Source: DATKZM01 sp035527975
GTDB lineage: Bacteria > Pseudomonadota > Alphaproteobacteria > JAPULJ01
Length of the DNA: 64,000 bases
Direction: 5' to 3'
Assembly: GCA_035527975.1 (NCBI GenBank)
Contig: DATKZM010000088.1
Coordinates: 62,001 to 126,000, forward strand
The notes under the pieces were generated by a model, which saw nothing but the letters and a program-made list of their open reading frames with translations, was not told the DNA's origin and did not search any database. A program made the translations under genes and the position numbers. Positions within the stretch are counted from its first letter, which is position 1. Each line of letters opens with the position of its first letter. Of this stretch, positions 23,587-32,207 are shown piece by piece.

Positions 23587-24771
23587 TCAGGCGAGCCCCA
23601 CCGTCAGCGGATTATATGAATAAAGCCAGGCGTTGCGGTCCTCACCCTCGTTGCGTTTGGCGAAGGAGCCTCGGATCGCAGCCTCGCTCGGCAGATGGAA
23701 GAGCGTGCGGTTCTGCATCGACTGCTCGACGATCTTGGCCGTGCGGCCGGTGCGATTCCGCTGATAGAGCTGCAACGCGCCGGCCACGCTGTCTTCCTGC
23801 GCCAGCGCGCGGGTCAGCACCGCGCCGTCCTCGATCGCCATCGCCGCGCCTTGCGCCAGATAGGGCAGCGTCGGATGCGCCGCATCGCCCAGGATTGTCA
23901 CCCGCCGCGTGCTCCATCCGCTGAGCGGTGGGCGCGTGTAGAGCGACCAGCGATAGCATTTGTCGCGGTCGGCCAGCTCGATGATTTTGAGGATGTCGGG
24001 ATGCCAGCCCAAAAAATCGTCGCGGAATTGCTCCCAGGCAAAGAGCGCAGTCCAGGATTCCTCGGAGGCTTCTGCGGTTTCCACGCAGCCAACGAAGTTG
24101 AGCAGCTCGCCGCCGCGAATGTAATAGCAGACCGCGTGCCGCTCCGGGCCCACCCAGACCGACATCACCCGGTCCATGAACCCTGCCGGCAGGCGCTCGG
24201 CCGGCACGGTAACCCGCCAAGCCGCATCGCCCGTATAGCGCGCCGTCACCTCGCCCGCGATCTGCGCGCGGATCGCCGATTTGACGCCGTCCGCCCCGAC
24301 GAGCAGGTCACCCGTTACGGACGTGCCATCGGCAAAACGCAGCGTCACCGCCTCGTCGCTTTCCTCGAAGCCGACCGCGGTCTTGTTGAGATGCACGACA
24401 TCGGGCTTGAACTCACGCGCCTTGGCCGCCAGAAGCTCGTGGAAGTCGGCACGGTGGATCTGGTTGTAGGGCGCGCGGTGCTGGCGCTCGTGCTCCTCGG
24501 CGAGGGCGAATTGCTGGATCACCTCGCCGGTGTCGAAGAGCCGGAAGACATAAGCCTCCGGGCGCACCGAGATGGCGTTCACTGCCGGGGCCAGGCCAAT
24601 ATCCGCCAGCACATGCATGGGGTTGGCGCTCAGTTGAATGCCGGCCCCGACCTCGCCCAGCGCCGGCGCCGCCTCGTAGATCGCAACGTCGTGCCCCGCC
24701 TTGATCAGGCACGAGGCGGCGACCAGCCCGCCGATCCCCGCCCCGGCAATCAATATTTTCCGCTCCGCCAC
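23587..24771 (-). CDS. FAD-dependent aromatic monooxygenase (salicylate/3-hydroxybenzoate hydroxylase-like)
   Basis: The 394-residue protein is a group A flavoprotein monooxygenase. It has the FAD motif GAGIGGLVAA at the N-terminus, the DG motif VGADGVKSAIR in the middle, and the GD motif LGDAAHPTLPYLAQGAAMA at about residue 293. YNQIHRADFHELLAAKA and the long C-terminal helix fit salicylate 1-hydroxylase and 3-hydroxybenzoate 6-hydroxylase. The start is a GTG with GGGGAG 5 bp upstream; the upstream ATG gives an unconserved tail. It would hydroxylate a phenolic acid using NAD(P)H and O2. No ring-cleavage gene is adjacent, so the substrate is not set. Confidence 0.85.
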   Translation of the reverse strand: MAERKILIAGAGIGGLVAASCLIKAGHDVAIYEAAPALGEVGAGIQLSANPMHVLADIGLAPAVNAISVRPEAYVFRLFDTGEVIQQFALAEEHERQHRAPYNQIHRADFHELLAAKAREFKPDVVHLNKTAVGFEESDEAVTLRFADGTSVTGDLLVGADGVKSAIRAQIAGEVTARYTGDAAWRVTVPAERLPAGFMDRVMSVWVGPERHAVCYYIRGGELLNFVGCVETAEASEESWTALFAWEQFRDDFLGWHPDILKIIELADRDKCYRWSLYTRPPLSGWSTRRVTILGDAAHPTLPYLAQGAAMAIEDGAVLTRALAQEDSVAGALQLYQRNRTGRTAKIVEQSMQNRTLFHLPSEAAIRGSFAKRNEGEDRNAWLYSYNPLTVGLA

Positions 24772-24906
24772 GCCGTCTCCCCTCACTCGCTGTTTTCCGC
24801 CATCCGCCGATGCGGGGCGCGCCTTTGTCGTTGGAACCGGCTGCCAAGTCAAACCGGCCGGCCGCCCTTCGAACGCCCGATCAACTCGCCCCACGATTCG
24901 CCCAGA

Positions 24907-25038
24907 TCAATTCGCCGCCGCGTCGAAGCCGATGCAGATGCGGTAGTCGTCGCTCTTGAAGGGGATCGTGTGGTGCCAGAAGGTGCTGGGGAAGAGCACC
25001 ATCAGCCCCGCGGCGGGCACCGCGCGCGGCTTCGGACT
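24907..25038 (-). pseudogene. C-terminal remnant of a 2OG-Fe(II) oxygenase-like gene
   Basis: About 43 codons end in a TGA at 24907-24909. They read, in part, GLMVLFPSTFWHHTIPF and YRICIGFDAAAN. This matches the last strands of putative 2OG-Fe(II) oxygenases: a G-x-LVLFPS-x-W-H segment carrying the distal iron His, then an R-I-S/C-I-x-F strand with the 2-oxoglutarate Arg. Nothing upstream continues the fold; the open frame runs antisense through the transporter gene and is not homologous-looking. So the gene has lost its N-terminal part, probably by a deletion near 25040. Confidence 0.6.
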
Positions 25039-25146
25039 CCCAAGCGCATGCATAGCGCGACTGCGCCCGCGTCGATTGCCGTCGGTGGCCAATTCGGCTA
25101 CTGACGCACAGGCAGGCCATCTCCCACGCGCCCGGCACGATCCCGC

Positions 25147-26409
25147 ATGACGCCACCGCACCCGACATCCGGGGTCCACGAACCCGACGGCCGCCACGCC
25201 TGGTGGCGCCTGGCGGCGTCGCTCGCGCTCAGCTCGATCGGCGGCATCGGGCTGTGGTCGGCGGTGATCGTGCTGCCGTCGATCCAGAGCGAATTCGGCG
25301 TCGATCGCGGCGGCGCCTCGCTCGCTTACACCGCGACGATGATCGGCTTCGCCGTCGGCGGCGTGCTGATGGGCCGTCTGGCCGACCGCCACGGCATCGT
25401 CGTGCCGCTGCGATTGGCCGCGGTCATGTTGGGCCTGGGCTACCTCGCAGCGGGCGTCGCGCAGACCTACTGGCAGTTCCTGGCGGCGCAGGCGGTGTTG
25501 ATCGGCATGCTCGGAAGCTCGGCCACCTTCGGTGCACTGGTCGCCGATGTCTCGCACTGGTTTGTGCGCCGCCGCGGCATCGCCGTCGCCATCGTCGCCA
25601 GCGGCAACTATCTTGCTGGTGCGATCTGGCCGCCGATCGTGCAGTTCGCCACCGAGGCGTTCGATTGGCGCACGGCGTATATCGGTATCGGCGTCTTCTG
25701 CGTCGTGACCATGCTGCCGCTCACCTTCGCCCTGCGGCGCCCGGCGCCCGTGGCCGGGCACGACGACAACTACGGCGGCGGCGGCGGCGGCGGCAGCGGC
25801 GCATCGTCGATGCCGATCCGGATGCCGGGCTCGCCCAGGCAGCGTCAGGCACTTCTGGTGCTTGCGGCCCTGGCCTGCTGCGTTGCCATGTCGATGCCCC
25901 AGGTCCACTTGATCGCCTATTCTGGCGACCTCGGATACGGGGCCGCGCGCGGCGCGGAAATGCTCTCGATCATGCTCAGCCTCGGCGTGGTCAGCCGCAT
26001 CGCATCGGGCTTCATCGCCGACCGGATGGGCGGCGTGGGCACGCTTATCCTGGGCTCGGCGCTGCAATGCCTGGCGCTCATCTTCTATCTGCCCTTCGAT
26101 GGGCTGACCTCGCTCTACATCGTTTCCGCGCTCTTTGGGCTGGCCCAGGGCGGCATCGTGCCGAGCTATGCGCTGATCGTCCGCGACTACTTCCCGGCGC
26201 GCGAAGCGGGTACGCGGGTCAGCCTCGTCTTCATGGCCTCGGTTATCGGCATGGCGCTGGGCGGCTGGATGTCGGGCGAGATCTACGATCTGACCGGTTC
26301 CTATCAGGCAGCCTTCCTCAATGGCATCGCCTGGAACCTGCTCAACATGGCGATCGCGCTCTGGTTCGTCCTCGGCCGCCTCCAGCACCGGGCACGGCTG
26401 GCGCAGTAG
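25147..26409 (+). CDS. Major facilitator superfamily transporter
   Basis: The 420-residue protein has 12 likely membrane helices. The MFS signature after helix 2 is GRLADRHG, and the mirrored motif ADRMGG comes between helices 8 and 9. The central loop contains a run of seven glycines (residues about 210-217), a low-complexity linker. The layout, with a long first helix and SGNYLAGAIWPPI in helix 5, resembles monocarboxylate/OFA-type carriers. The start ATG at 25147 lies 109 bp after the end of the remnant of the previous gene; no strong ribosome site is visible. Substrate unknown. Confidence 0.85.
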   Translation: MTPPHPTSGVHEPDGRHAWWRLAASLALSSIGGIGLWSAVIVLPSIQSEFGVDRGGASLAYTATMIGFAVGGVLMGRLADRHGIVVPLRLAAVMLGLGYLAAGVAQTYWQFLAAQAVLIGMLGSSATFGALVADVSHWFVRRRGIAVAIVASGNYLAGAIWPPIVQFATEAFDWRTAYIGIGVFCVVTMLPLTFALRRPAPVAGHDDNYGGGGGGGSGASSMPIRMPGSPRQRQALLVLAALACCVAMSMPQVHLIAYSGDLGYGAARGAEMLSIMLSLGVVSRIASGFIADRMGGVGTLILGSALQCLALIFYLPFDGLTSLYIVSALFGLAQGGIVPSYALIVRDYFPAREAGTRVSLVFMASVIGMALGGWMSGEIYDLTGSYQAAFLNGIAWNLLNMAIALWFVLGRLQHRARLAQ

Positions 26410-26583
26410 CGGTCAGCAACGTCAAAACCATCGCATCGGCCAATTCGTCATCGCCTTGTTTTCTTCATAATTTGCTGCCACAAATCCGCCCGCGCGCCCG
26501 TTGCATTCCAATCATGATCGAGCCCAGGCGATCAATCGCCGGGACCCGTGGCCAACGGGCCGAATCAACTCAGGAGTTCCCCC

Positions 26584-27081
26584 ATGAAGTTTGCTCGCAA
26601 GAAGCTTGTCCACGGAGTCGCGGCCGTCGCCGCCGCGGCCCTGATCGCGCTGTCCGCACAGCCCAGCCAGGCCCGCAACGGGGTCAAGGTCGGCGTCCTC
26701 AAATGCAATGTCGCCGGCAATGCCAGCTTCATCTTTGGCTCCAGCCGGGCGCTGAGCTGCATCTACACCCCCTCCGGCAAGGGCCGGCTCGAACACTATA
26801 CCGGCCGCATCAACCGCTACGGCATCGATATCGGCTACATCACCCAGGGCACGATGCTGTGGGCGGTGTTCGCGCCGGCCAAGACCGTGCGCAGCGGCGC
26901 GCTCGCCGGTGACTATGGCGGCGTGACGGCCGAAATCGCGGCCGGCTACGGCGTCGGCGCCAACGCACTGTTCGGCGGGTCCAACAAAAGCGTCGCCCTT
27001 CAGCCTCTCAGCATCGAGGGGATCAAGGGGCTCAACATCGCCGCCGGCATCGCCTCGATCAATCTGCGGCACGCCCCCTGA
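26584..27081 (+). CDS. DUF992 secreted protein
   Basis: The 165-residue protein has a signal peptide (KKLVHGVAAVAAAALIALSA) ending near PSQAR. The mature part is a DUF992 domain: VGVLKCNVAGNASFIFGSSR with the first Cys, ALSCIYTP with the second, then glycine-rich strands GALAGDYGGVTAEIAAGYGVG. DUF992 proteins are common small envelope proteins of alphaproteobacteria; their role is not known. CAGGAG precedes the start. The gene stands alone, followed by GC-rich hairpins. Confidence 0.85.
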   Translation: MKFARKKLVHGVAAVAAAALIALSAQPSQARNGVKVGVLKCNVAGNASFIFGSSRALSCIYTPSGKGRLEHYTGRINRYGIDIGYITQGTMLWAVFAPAKTVRSGALAGDYGGVTAEIAAGYGVGANALFGGSNKSVALQPLSIEGIKGLNIAAGIASINLRHAP

Positions 27082-27109
27082 ACCGAAAGTATTTCAATCA
27101 TCGCACCGG

Positions 27110-27212
27110 CCGCCGGGCACCTCGAAGCACGCCCGGCGGCGGTTGATCCGGCCAGCGCCGCTGCCGGTTGCCCTGCCCGCGCGCATCTGTTCAAGATGCG
27201 CGCGGTTGCTTT
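27110..27212 (+). terminator. Two GC-rich hairpins after the DUF992 gene
   Basis: CCGCCGGGC (27110-27118) pairs with GCCCGGCGG (27131-27139). An 11-bp stem (27178-27188 with 27194-27204) around GTTCA is followed by GTTGCTTT, a short T-rich tail. The second is a good intrinsic terminator candidate. Confidence 0.65.
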
Positions 27213-27249
27213 GTAGGGTCCGGCAAACCGGCGGGCGGAGCGAGAGACC

Positions 27250-28500
27250 ATGAAGGTCATCGTGCTCGGCGGCGGCGTCATCGGCGTTGCCGCCGCTTAT
27301 TATCTGATGGCCGACGGCCACGAGGTTACCGTGGTCGAGGCGCGGGCGGGCGCCGGCCTGGAGACAAGTTTTTCCAATGGCGGCCAGCTCGTCGCCAGCC
27401 ATTCCGAGCCCTGGGCTTCGCCGACCACCCTGCGACTGATGGTGAAATGGCTCGGCCGGCGCGACACGCCGATCATCGTGCCGTTTCGCGCCTATGCCGC
27501 GCTCGCTGGCTGGGGGCTTCGCTTCCTGCGCAATTGCACGGCCGCCCGCGCGGCCACGCGCACCGCGCGCAACCTGCGCCTCGGTCTTGCCAATCGCGCG
27601 CTGATCGCCGATGTCAGAGCGGCGACCGGCATCGCCTATGACGATGCGCGGTCGGGCGCGCTCACGCTGTTCCGCGAGGCAAAATCGTTCGCGCAGGCCG
27701 CGCACCATGCCGAAGCCCTGGCCGCACTCGACTGCGTGGTCGAGGTCGCCGATCGCGCACGCACGTTTGAAATCGAACCCGCGCTCAACCATCTCGGCGA
27801 CAAAATCGCGGGCGGGCTTTTTACCCCCGGCGATGAAACCGGCGACTGCCACAAATTCACCGGCGCGCTCGCCGAATATTGCGAGGCGCACGGCGTTGCC
27901 TTCCGCACCGGAACTCGCATCACCGGCATCGAGGCCGAGGGCGACCGCATTACGCGCGTCACCACCGACACGGGAGCGCTTGCCGCCGACGCTTACGTGC
28001 TCGCGGCGGGTCCGTGGAGCGCCCGGCTCGCGCGACCCCTCGGCCTCCGCCTCCCGGTTATTCCCGTCAAAGGCTACGCGTTCACCGCGCCGATGGCTGG
28101 CGGCGGGAATGCGCCGCGTGTGGGGATCACCGATCAGGCAAGCCGTATCACCTACACGCCGCTCGGCCAGCGGCTGCGCGTGGTCAGCACGGCGGAGTTC
28201 GCCGGCTTCAACGCCGCGCTCAACCCCCGGCGCATCGCGCTGATGGCAGCGGCCGCCCGCGAGTTGCTGCCGGAGGCAGCCGATTACTGCGCCATGGAAA
28301 CCTGGGCCGGTCTGCGGCCGGCAACGCCCGACAACGTGCCGATCCTGGGGCCGACGAAATACCGCAACCTCTGGCTCGATACCGGCCACGGCACCCTCGG
28401 CTGGACGCAAGCCTGCGCCAGCGGCCGGCTGGTCGCCGATCTGATTGCCGGCCGCGAACCCGGGATCGATCCTGAGGGGCTGACGCTCGCCCGATTTTAA
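27250..28500 (+). CDS. D-amino acid dehydrogenase-like FAD oxidoreductase
   Basis: The 416-residue protein is of the DadA type. It begins with the FAD motif VLGGGVIGVAAAYYL and has EARAGAGLETSFSNGGQLVASHSEPW, the DadA hallmark near the flavin. Later GLFTPGDETGDCHKF and the C-terminal LWLDTGHGTLGWTQACASG fit the family. It would oxidise D-amino acids to 2-oxo acids, passing electrons to the respiratory chain at the inner membrane. No alanine racemase is adjacent. The symbol is withheld because the substrate preference varies. A GGGCGGAGCGAGAG stretch precedes the start. Confidence 0.85.
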   Translation: MKVIVLGGGVIGVAAAYYLMADGHEVTVVEARAGAGLETSFSNGGQLVASHSEPWASPTTLRLMVKWLGRRDTPIIVPFRAYAALAGWGLRFLRNCTAARAATRTARNLRLGLANRALIADVRAATGIAYDDARSGALTLFREAKSFAQAAHHAEALAALDCVVEVADRARTFEIEPALNHLGDKIAGGLFTPGDETGDCHKFTGALAEYCEAHGVAFRTGTRITGIEAEGDRITRVTTDTGALAADAYVLAAGPWSARLARPLGLRLPVIPVKGYAFTAPMAGGGNAPRVGITDQASRITYTPLGQRLRVVSTAEFAGFNAALNPRRIALMAAAARELLPEAADYCAMETWAGLRPATPDNVPILGPTKYRNLWLDTGHGTLGWTQACASGRLVADLIAGREPGIDPEGLTLARF

Positions 28501-28663
28501 TCGCGTCCATCCGCTGTCGCACGGCTCAAATGCGGGCTCAAATGGGCCAAATGGAACAGTCGGGACAGACGGGACGCTTGCGGCGCCTGGGACAGGGGCC
28601 AATGAGACAGACGAGACATACGAACGTTTCAGGTCCGCTTTGCGAACCGGGACTGCGCCGGGT

Positions 28664-29644
28664 TCACGCCCGATAGGCGACCTTGGCGTGATCCTCGTCG
28701 AGCCCCTCGGGGTCCTGGTGGATGATCACCTCGGCATTCGGAAAAGCGGCGCGGATCTCTTCCTCCACCGCATCGGAAATCTCGTGCGCCTCCATCACGG
28801 TCAAGCCACCGTCGATCTCGATATGGAGCTGGATGAACGTGTCGGTGCCGGCGCGGCGCGAGCGCAGATCGTGCATGGCCAGGACTTGCGGATGCGCCAT
28901 CGCGATCTCGCGGATGCGCGCGCGCTCGTCATCCGGCAGCTCGCGGTCCATCAGCATGTCGAGCGAGCCGCGCACGATGCGCCAGGCCGAAAACAGGATG
29001 TAGCCGGCGACCAGCAGCGCCAGCACCGGATCGATCCAGTGCCAGCCGAGCCACGCGGTTGCCGCGAGCGCCGCAATGACCGCTGCATTGACCAGCAGAT
29101 CGCCCACATAATGCAGCGAATCCGCGCTGATCGCGACCGAGCCGGTCCGGCGCACGACATAGCGCTGGAATTGCACCAGCGCCAGGGTCAGCACGATCGA
29201 GAAGACCATCACCGCGATGCCGACGAGCTCGCGCGTCACCTCATGCGGCTGGAAAAAGCGCCGTACCGCCTCGAAAACCAGCAGGCAGGCCGAGCCGGTG
29301 ATGAAGGCCGCCTGGCCGAGCGCCGCCAGGGCTTCGGCCTTGCCGTGGCCGAAGCGATGCTCGCGATCGGCCGGCACCAGCGACTGATACACCGCGAAAA
29401 GCGTGATGATCGAGGCGGCCGCGTCGAGCAGCGAATCGATGAGCGTTGAGAGCACCGCGACCGAATCTGTGACGACCCAGGCGCCGAGCTTGGCCACGAT
29501 AAGCGTCACGGCCACACAGACCGACGCATAGCTCGCCGACTTCATCAGCCGCCCCGCGTGGGCCTTGTCCACGCCGGCCTTGTCCGTGCGGTCCTGGTCG
29601 ACGGGCATACTCTGGCTCATCTTCTCGCTCATCTTCTCGTTCAT
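28664..29644 (-). CDS. Cation diffusion facilitator (CDF) metal exporter
   Basis: The 326-residue protein has six predicted membrane helices and a cytoplasmic C-terminal domain. The metal site is visible as STLIDSLLDAA (D-x3-D) in helix 2 and SADSLHYVGDLLVN (H-x3-D) in helix 5. VMEAHEISDAVEEEI belongs to the dimeric C-domain. Such transporters, often called FieF/YiiP-like, exchange Zn(II) or Fe(II) for protons. It is the last gene of a three-gene operon, and its ATG overlaps the preceding stop (ATGA). The longer frame at the N-terminus is rejected because its extra part lies antisense in the DUF1624 tail. Confidence 0.88.
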   Translation of the reverse strand: MNEKMSEKMSQSMPVDQDRTDKAGVDKAHAGRLMKSASYASVCVAVTLIVAKLGAWVVTDSVAVLSTLIDSLLDAAASIITLFAVYQSLVPADREHRFGHGKAEALAALGQAAFITGSACLLVFEAVRRFFQPHEVTRELVGIAVMVFSIVLTLALVQFQRYVVRRTGSVAISADSLHYVGDLLVNAAVIAALAATAWLGWHWIDPVLALLVAGYILFSAWRIVRGSLDMLMDRELPDDERARIREIAMAHPQVLAMHDLRSRRAGTDTFIQLHIEIDGGLTVMEAHEISDAVEEEIRAAFPNAEVIIHQDPEGLDEDHAKVAYRA

Positions 29645-30675
29645 CGGGGGGCTCCGGCCCCGCCGTCGGCCAGGCATTGGCGGCCGAGTGCCCGCAGCCG
29701 CGCACGGTTCTGCGGCGAGATCGTCCTCGGATCGAGATCGGCGGCGGCGAGCTCCCGCCGGACCTGGTTCAGCATGCACTGACAATAAGCAGCGCAGGCG
29801 CTCGCGGAAAGCCCTCCGCGCGCGCAACTTCGCCGGCAGGCGGCGGAAAAGCTGCGGCCATAGGCGGCGGAATGGACCGCGGCGCCGCCGCCCCCCGTCC
29901 AGTTCACCGCACCTTGTGGAAGCGCGAGCGCCGCTATCCCCGCCAGCGCCAGAAAGATGAGCGGCTGGTGCGCCAGATAGACCGCAAGACTATGCCGCCC
30001 GCCGAAAGCGAGCACACGCCCCGCTGCGCCGCCGGGCTTGCGTTCGGTTGGGCGAGCGGCCGCAGTGACGCGCAGCCGCGCCAGCGCGACGCCGAGCAGC
30101 ACCACACCGAACCAGGGCACCAGCGGCACGAAGTCGCGCGATGCGGGCGGCGTCGCCATGAAGCCGATCCAGCCGAGCGCCGGTGTGTCGAAGGCGGCGA
30201 AGCTGAGCGCCCCGGCGGCGATGATTGCCATGCCGGCGAGCGCCGTCGCGAACCAGGGCAATCGCAGAAACGCCATCGCCAGCAAGCTTGAAAGCGCAAT
30301 GCAGTGGAGCACGCCGAAAACGATCATGTGCCGCGGGAAGGCCAGCGCGCTGGCCAATGTGATCAGCCCGGCGCAGGCCGCAACCAGGAGAAAGCGCCGC
30401 CAGAAGCGTCGCGCCCGGAAGCGCTCGCCATGGGCCAGCACCAGGCTGACGCCCACGAGCAGCAGGAAGGCGGCAAGGATCGCGTAGCGGAACCAGTCCC
30501 AGCCCCAGCCCGCAAAGAAATCGCCCGGCGCCAGACCGAGGAAATCGGCGTCCCAGGCGGCGTGATAGACCACCATCATCGCAATCGCGAGCCCGCGCGC
30601 GACATCGAGCGCCGGATAGCGTTGCGGGGCCTGTGGGTCTGCGGCCGTGTTCACGGATTCACGCGTACCGGTCAC
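29641..30675 (-). CDS. DUF1624/heparan-alpha-glucosaminide N-acetyltransferase-like membrane protein with Cys-rich tail
   Basis: The 344-residue protein opens with RYPALDVARGLAIAMMVVYH, the typical start of DUF1624 and acyltransferase-3 relatives; the early His is conserved. About eight to ten membrane helices follow. An unusual C-terminal extension from about residue 268 contains six Cys (ACRRSC, ACAAYCQC) and many Arg. The start is a GTG that overlaps the pdxH stop (GTGA). It is the middle gene of the operon. It probably acetylates a periplasmic sugar or lipid. Confidence 0.8.
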   Translation of the reverse strand: MTGTRESVNTAADPQAPQRYPALDVARGLAIAMMVVYHAAWDADFLGLAPGDFFAGWGWDWFRYAILAAFLLLVGVSLVLAHGERFRARRFWRRFLLVAACAGLITLASALAFPRHMIVFGVLHCIALSSLLAMAFLRLPWFATALAGMAIIAAGALSFAAFDTPALGWIGFMATPPASRDFVPLVPWFGVVLLGVALARLRVTAAARPTERKPGGAAGRVLAFGGRHSLAVYLAHQPLIFLALAGIAALALPQGAVNWTGGGGAAVHSAAYGRSFSAACRRSCARGGLSASACAAYCQCMLNQVRRELAAADLDPRTISPQNRARLRALGRQCLADGGAGAPR

Positions 30676-31262
30676 GGAAACAGGCGTTCGGTGTCCCAGC
30701 CGGTCTCGGTGCGGTGATAGACGATGCGCTCGTGCAGGCGGAAACGGCCCTCGCGCCAGAACTCGATGTGGTCGGGCACGATGCGATAGCCTGACCAGTG
30801 TTCGGGGCGCGGCACCTTGCCGAGGCCGAACTTGGCGGCGAATTTGGCGACCGATTTTTCCAGGCCCCGGCGGCTTGCCATCGGCCGCGATTGCGCGGAG
30901 GCCCAGGCGCCGATCTGGCTGCCGCGGGCCCGGCTGGCGAAATAGGCGTCGGCCTCGTCCGGCGCGACGAGCGCGGCCGGGCCTTCCACGCGCACCTGCC
31001 GGCCAAGCGATTTCCAGTGGAAGACCAAGGCCGCGTTCGGGTTCGCCGCCAACTCGCCGCCCTTGCGGCTCTCAAGGTTCGTGTAGAAGACAAAGCCCCG
31101 TTCATCGAGGCCGCGCAGCAGCACCACGCGCACCGAGGGCCGGCCATCGGCGGTCGCCGTGGCCAGCGCCGCCGCGGCCGGCTCGGCGGGTTCGGACTTG
31201 TGCGCTGCGTCCCACCATTCGCCGAAGAGCGCGATCGGGTCCTGGTCAGGGTTGCCAGCCAT
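30672..31262 (-). CDS. pdxH: Pyridoxamine 5'-phosphate oxidase
   Basis: PdxH oxidises pyridoxamine or pyridoxine 5'-phosphate to PLP using FMN and O2. The 196-residue protein has the split-barrel FMN fold: RPSVRVVLLRGLDERGFVFY near the flavin site, NPNAALVFHWKSLGRQVRVEG, then EHWSGYRIVPDHIEFWREG and RLHERIVYHR at the C-terminus. Size and motifs fit a complete enzyme. It is the first gene of the minus-strand operon; its stop overlaps the GTG of the next gene. FabI and AroC genes lie about 3 kb away, a common alphaproteobacterial association. Confidence 0.93.
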   Translation of the reverse strand: MAGNPDQDPIALFGEWWDAAHKSEPAEPAAAALATATADGRPSVRVVLLRGLDERGFVFYTNLESRKGGELAANPNAALVFHWKSLGRQVRVEGPAALVAPDEADAYFASRARGSQIGAWASAQSRPMASRRGLEKSVAKFAAKFGLGKVPRPEHWSGYRIVPDHIEFWREGRFRLHERIVYHRTETGWDTERLFP

Positions 31263-31573
31263 TTTCTTGCCTCATCGCGGCTCCATAATGCGCGCGTTTG
31301 TACCCGTATCTGCCGGTTTCGTAACCCCCGCCATGCCCGAGCGCGACAGGGATAGCCGTTCGGAACGGCGCGTAGCACGGGTTAAGCCAGGCGATGAAGC
31401 GCCGCCCGCACCACATTAGCTGTTCAATCGCCAGTCTACCCTCTTTAACCGGGCGCGCAGTGTCGCCATTTACCAAATACGGAGGCTGGATGATGACGCG
31501 GACCTCCCGATGGCTCGGGCGGTTCGGCAACGAGGCAACACCGGTTCACGCGTATCGAAAGGCGATCAAAAAC

Positions 31574-32047
31574 ATGCAAGCACTGAAGATTTTCACCGTC
31601 CCGGTGGTCGCGCTGTCGCTGGTGGCCTGCCAGGGCACGGGACCGAAGGAAACCGTCGGCACGCTCGGCGGCGCCGCCGCCGGCGGGTTGATCGGATCGC
31701 AGATCGGCTCCGGATCGGGCAAGGCGGCCGCGATCCTCGCGGGCGTCCTGATCGGCGGGCTGATCGGCAATCAGGTCGGCCGCAGTCTCGACGACCGCGA
31801 CAGGGAATACGCAGCGCAAGCTGCCGCGCGATCCTTCGACGGACCGCCGGGCTCGACCTCGGCTTGGCGCAACCCGAATTCGGGCAACAGCGGCATGGTG
31901 CGTCCGACGACCGGCACCTATGCCGGACCCGACGGCCGACCCTGCCGCGATTTCAACCACGAGATCACGCTGGCAGACGGGCGGCGCGAGGCTATCCGCG
32001 GCACCGCCTGCAAGAACCCGGACGGCAGTTGGGAGACCAAGCAGTAG
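31574..32047 (+). CDS. Glycine-zipper 17-kDa surface antigen-like lipoprotein
   Basis: The 157-residue protein has a lipoprotein signal peptide with the lipobox LVAC (C19). After it come glycine-zipper repeats, GAAAGGLIGSQIGSGSG and GVLIGGLIGNQVGRSL, which form membrane-inserted helices in 17-kDa rickettsial antigen relatives. The C-terminal part, GPDGRPCRDFNHEITL and GTACKNPDGSWETK, is a small conserved domain with two Cys. It most likely sits in the outer membrane. A GAAAGG site precedes the ATG. A clear stem-loop terminator follows. Confidence 0.85.
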   Translation: MQALKIFTVPVVALSLVACQGTGPKETVGTLGGAAAGGLIGSQIGSGSGKAAAILAGVLIGGLIGNQVGRSLDDRDREYAAQAAARSFDGPPGSTSAWRNPNSGNSGMVRPTTGTYAGPDGRPCRDFNHEITLADGRREAIRGTACKNPDGSWETKQ

Positions 32048-32079
32048 CCGGAAGGTCCGGAAATTCGATCAATCAACAG

Positions 32080-32110
32080 CGGCCGGGCAATCAGCCCGGC
32101 CGTTTGCTTT
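32080..32110 (+). terminator. Intrinsic terminator of the surface antigen gene
   Basis: CGGCCGGGC (32080-32088) and GCCCGGCCG (32094-32102) form a perfect 9-bp stem with loop AATCA, followed by TTTGCTTT. It lies 33 bp after the stop codon. Confidence 0.8.
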
Positions 32111-32207
32111 CGGGGCAAGACGGAATTCGGCGGCGCAACGCAATGACCCTCTCCCGCAAGCAGGAGAGGGAAAGCTGCATGCACCGTGTTAGCTAATACT
32201 CCCGCCG

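Noticed and set aside
24907..26388. 493-codon minus-strand frame opposite the MFS transporter
   Set aside because: Only its last 43 codons look like protein sequence; the rest is shadow. I kept just that tail as a remnant.
28501..28663. GACAG-rich stretch as a tandem repeat
   Set aside because: GGGACAG and similar words recur but without a fixed period.
32149..32171. CCCTCTCC/GGAGAGGG hairpin as the lipoprotein terminator
   Set aside because: A better stem with a T-rich tail lies earlier at 32080-32110; this second hairpin is probably a small dispersed palindrome.
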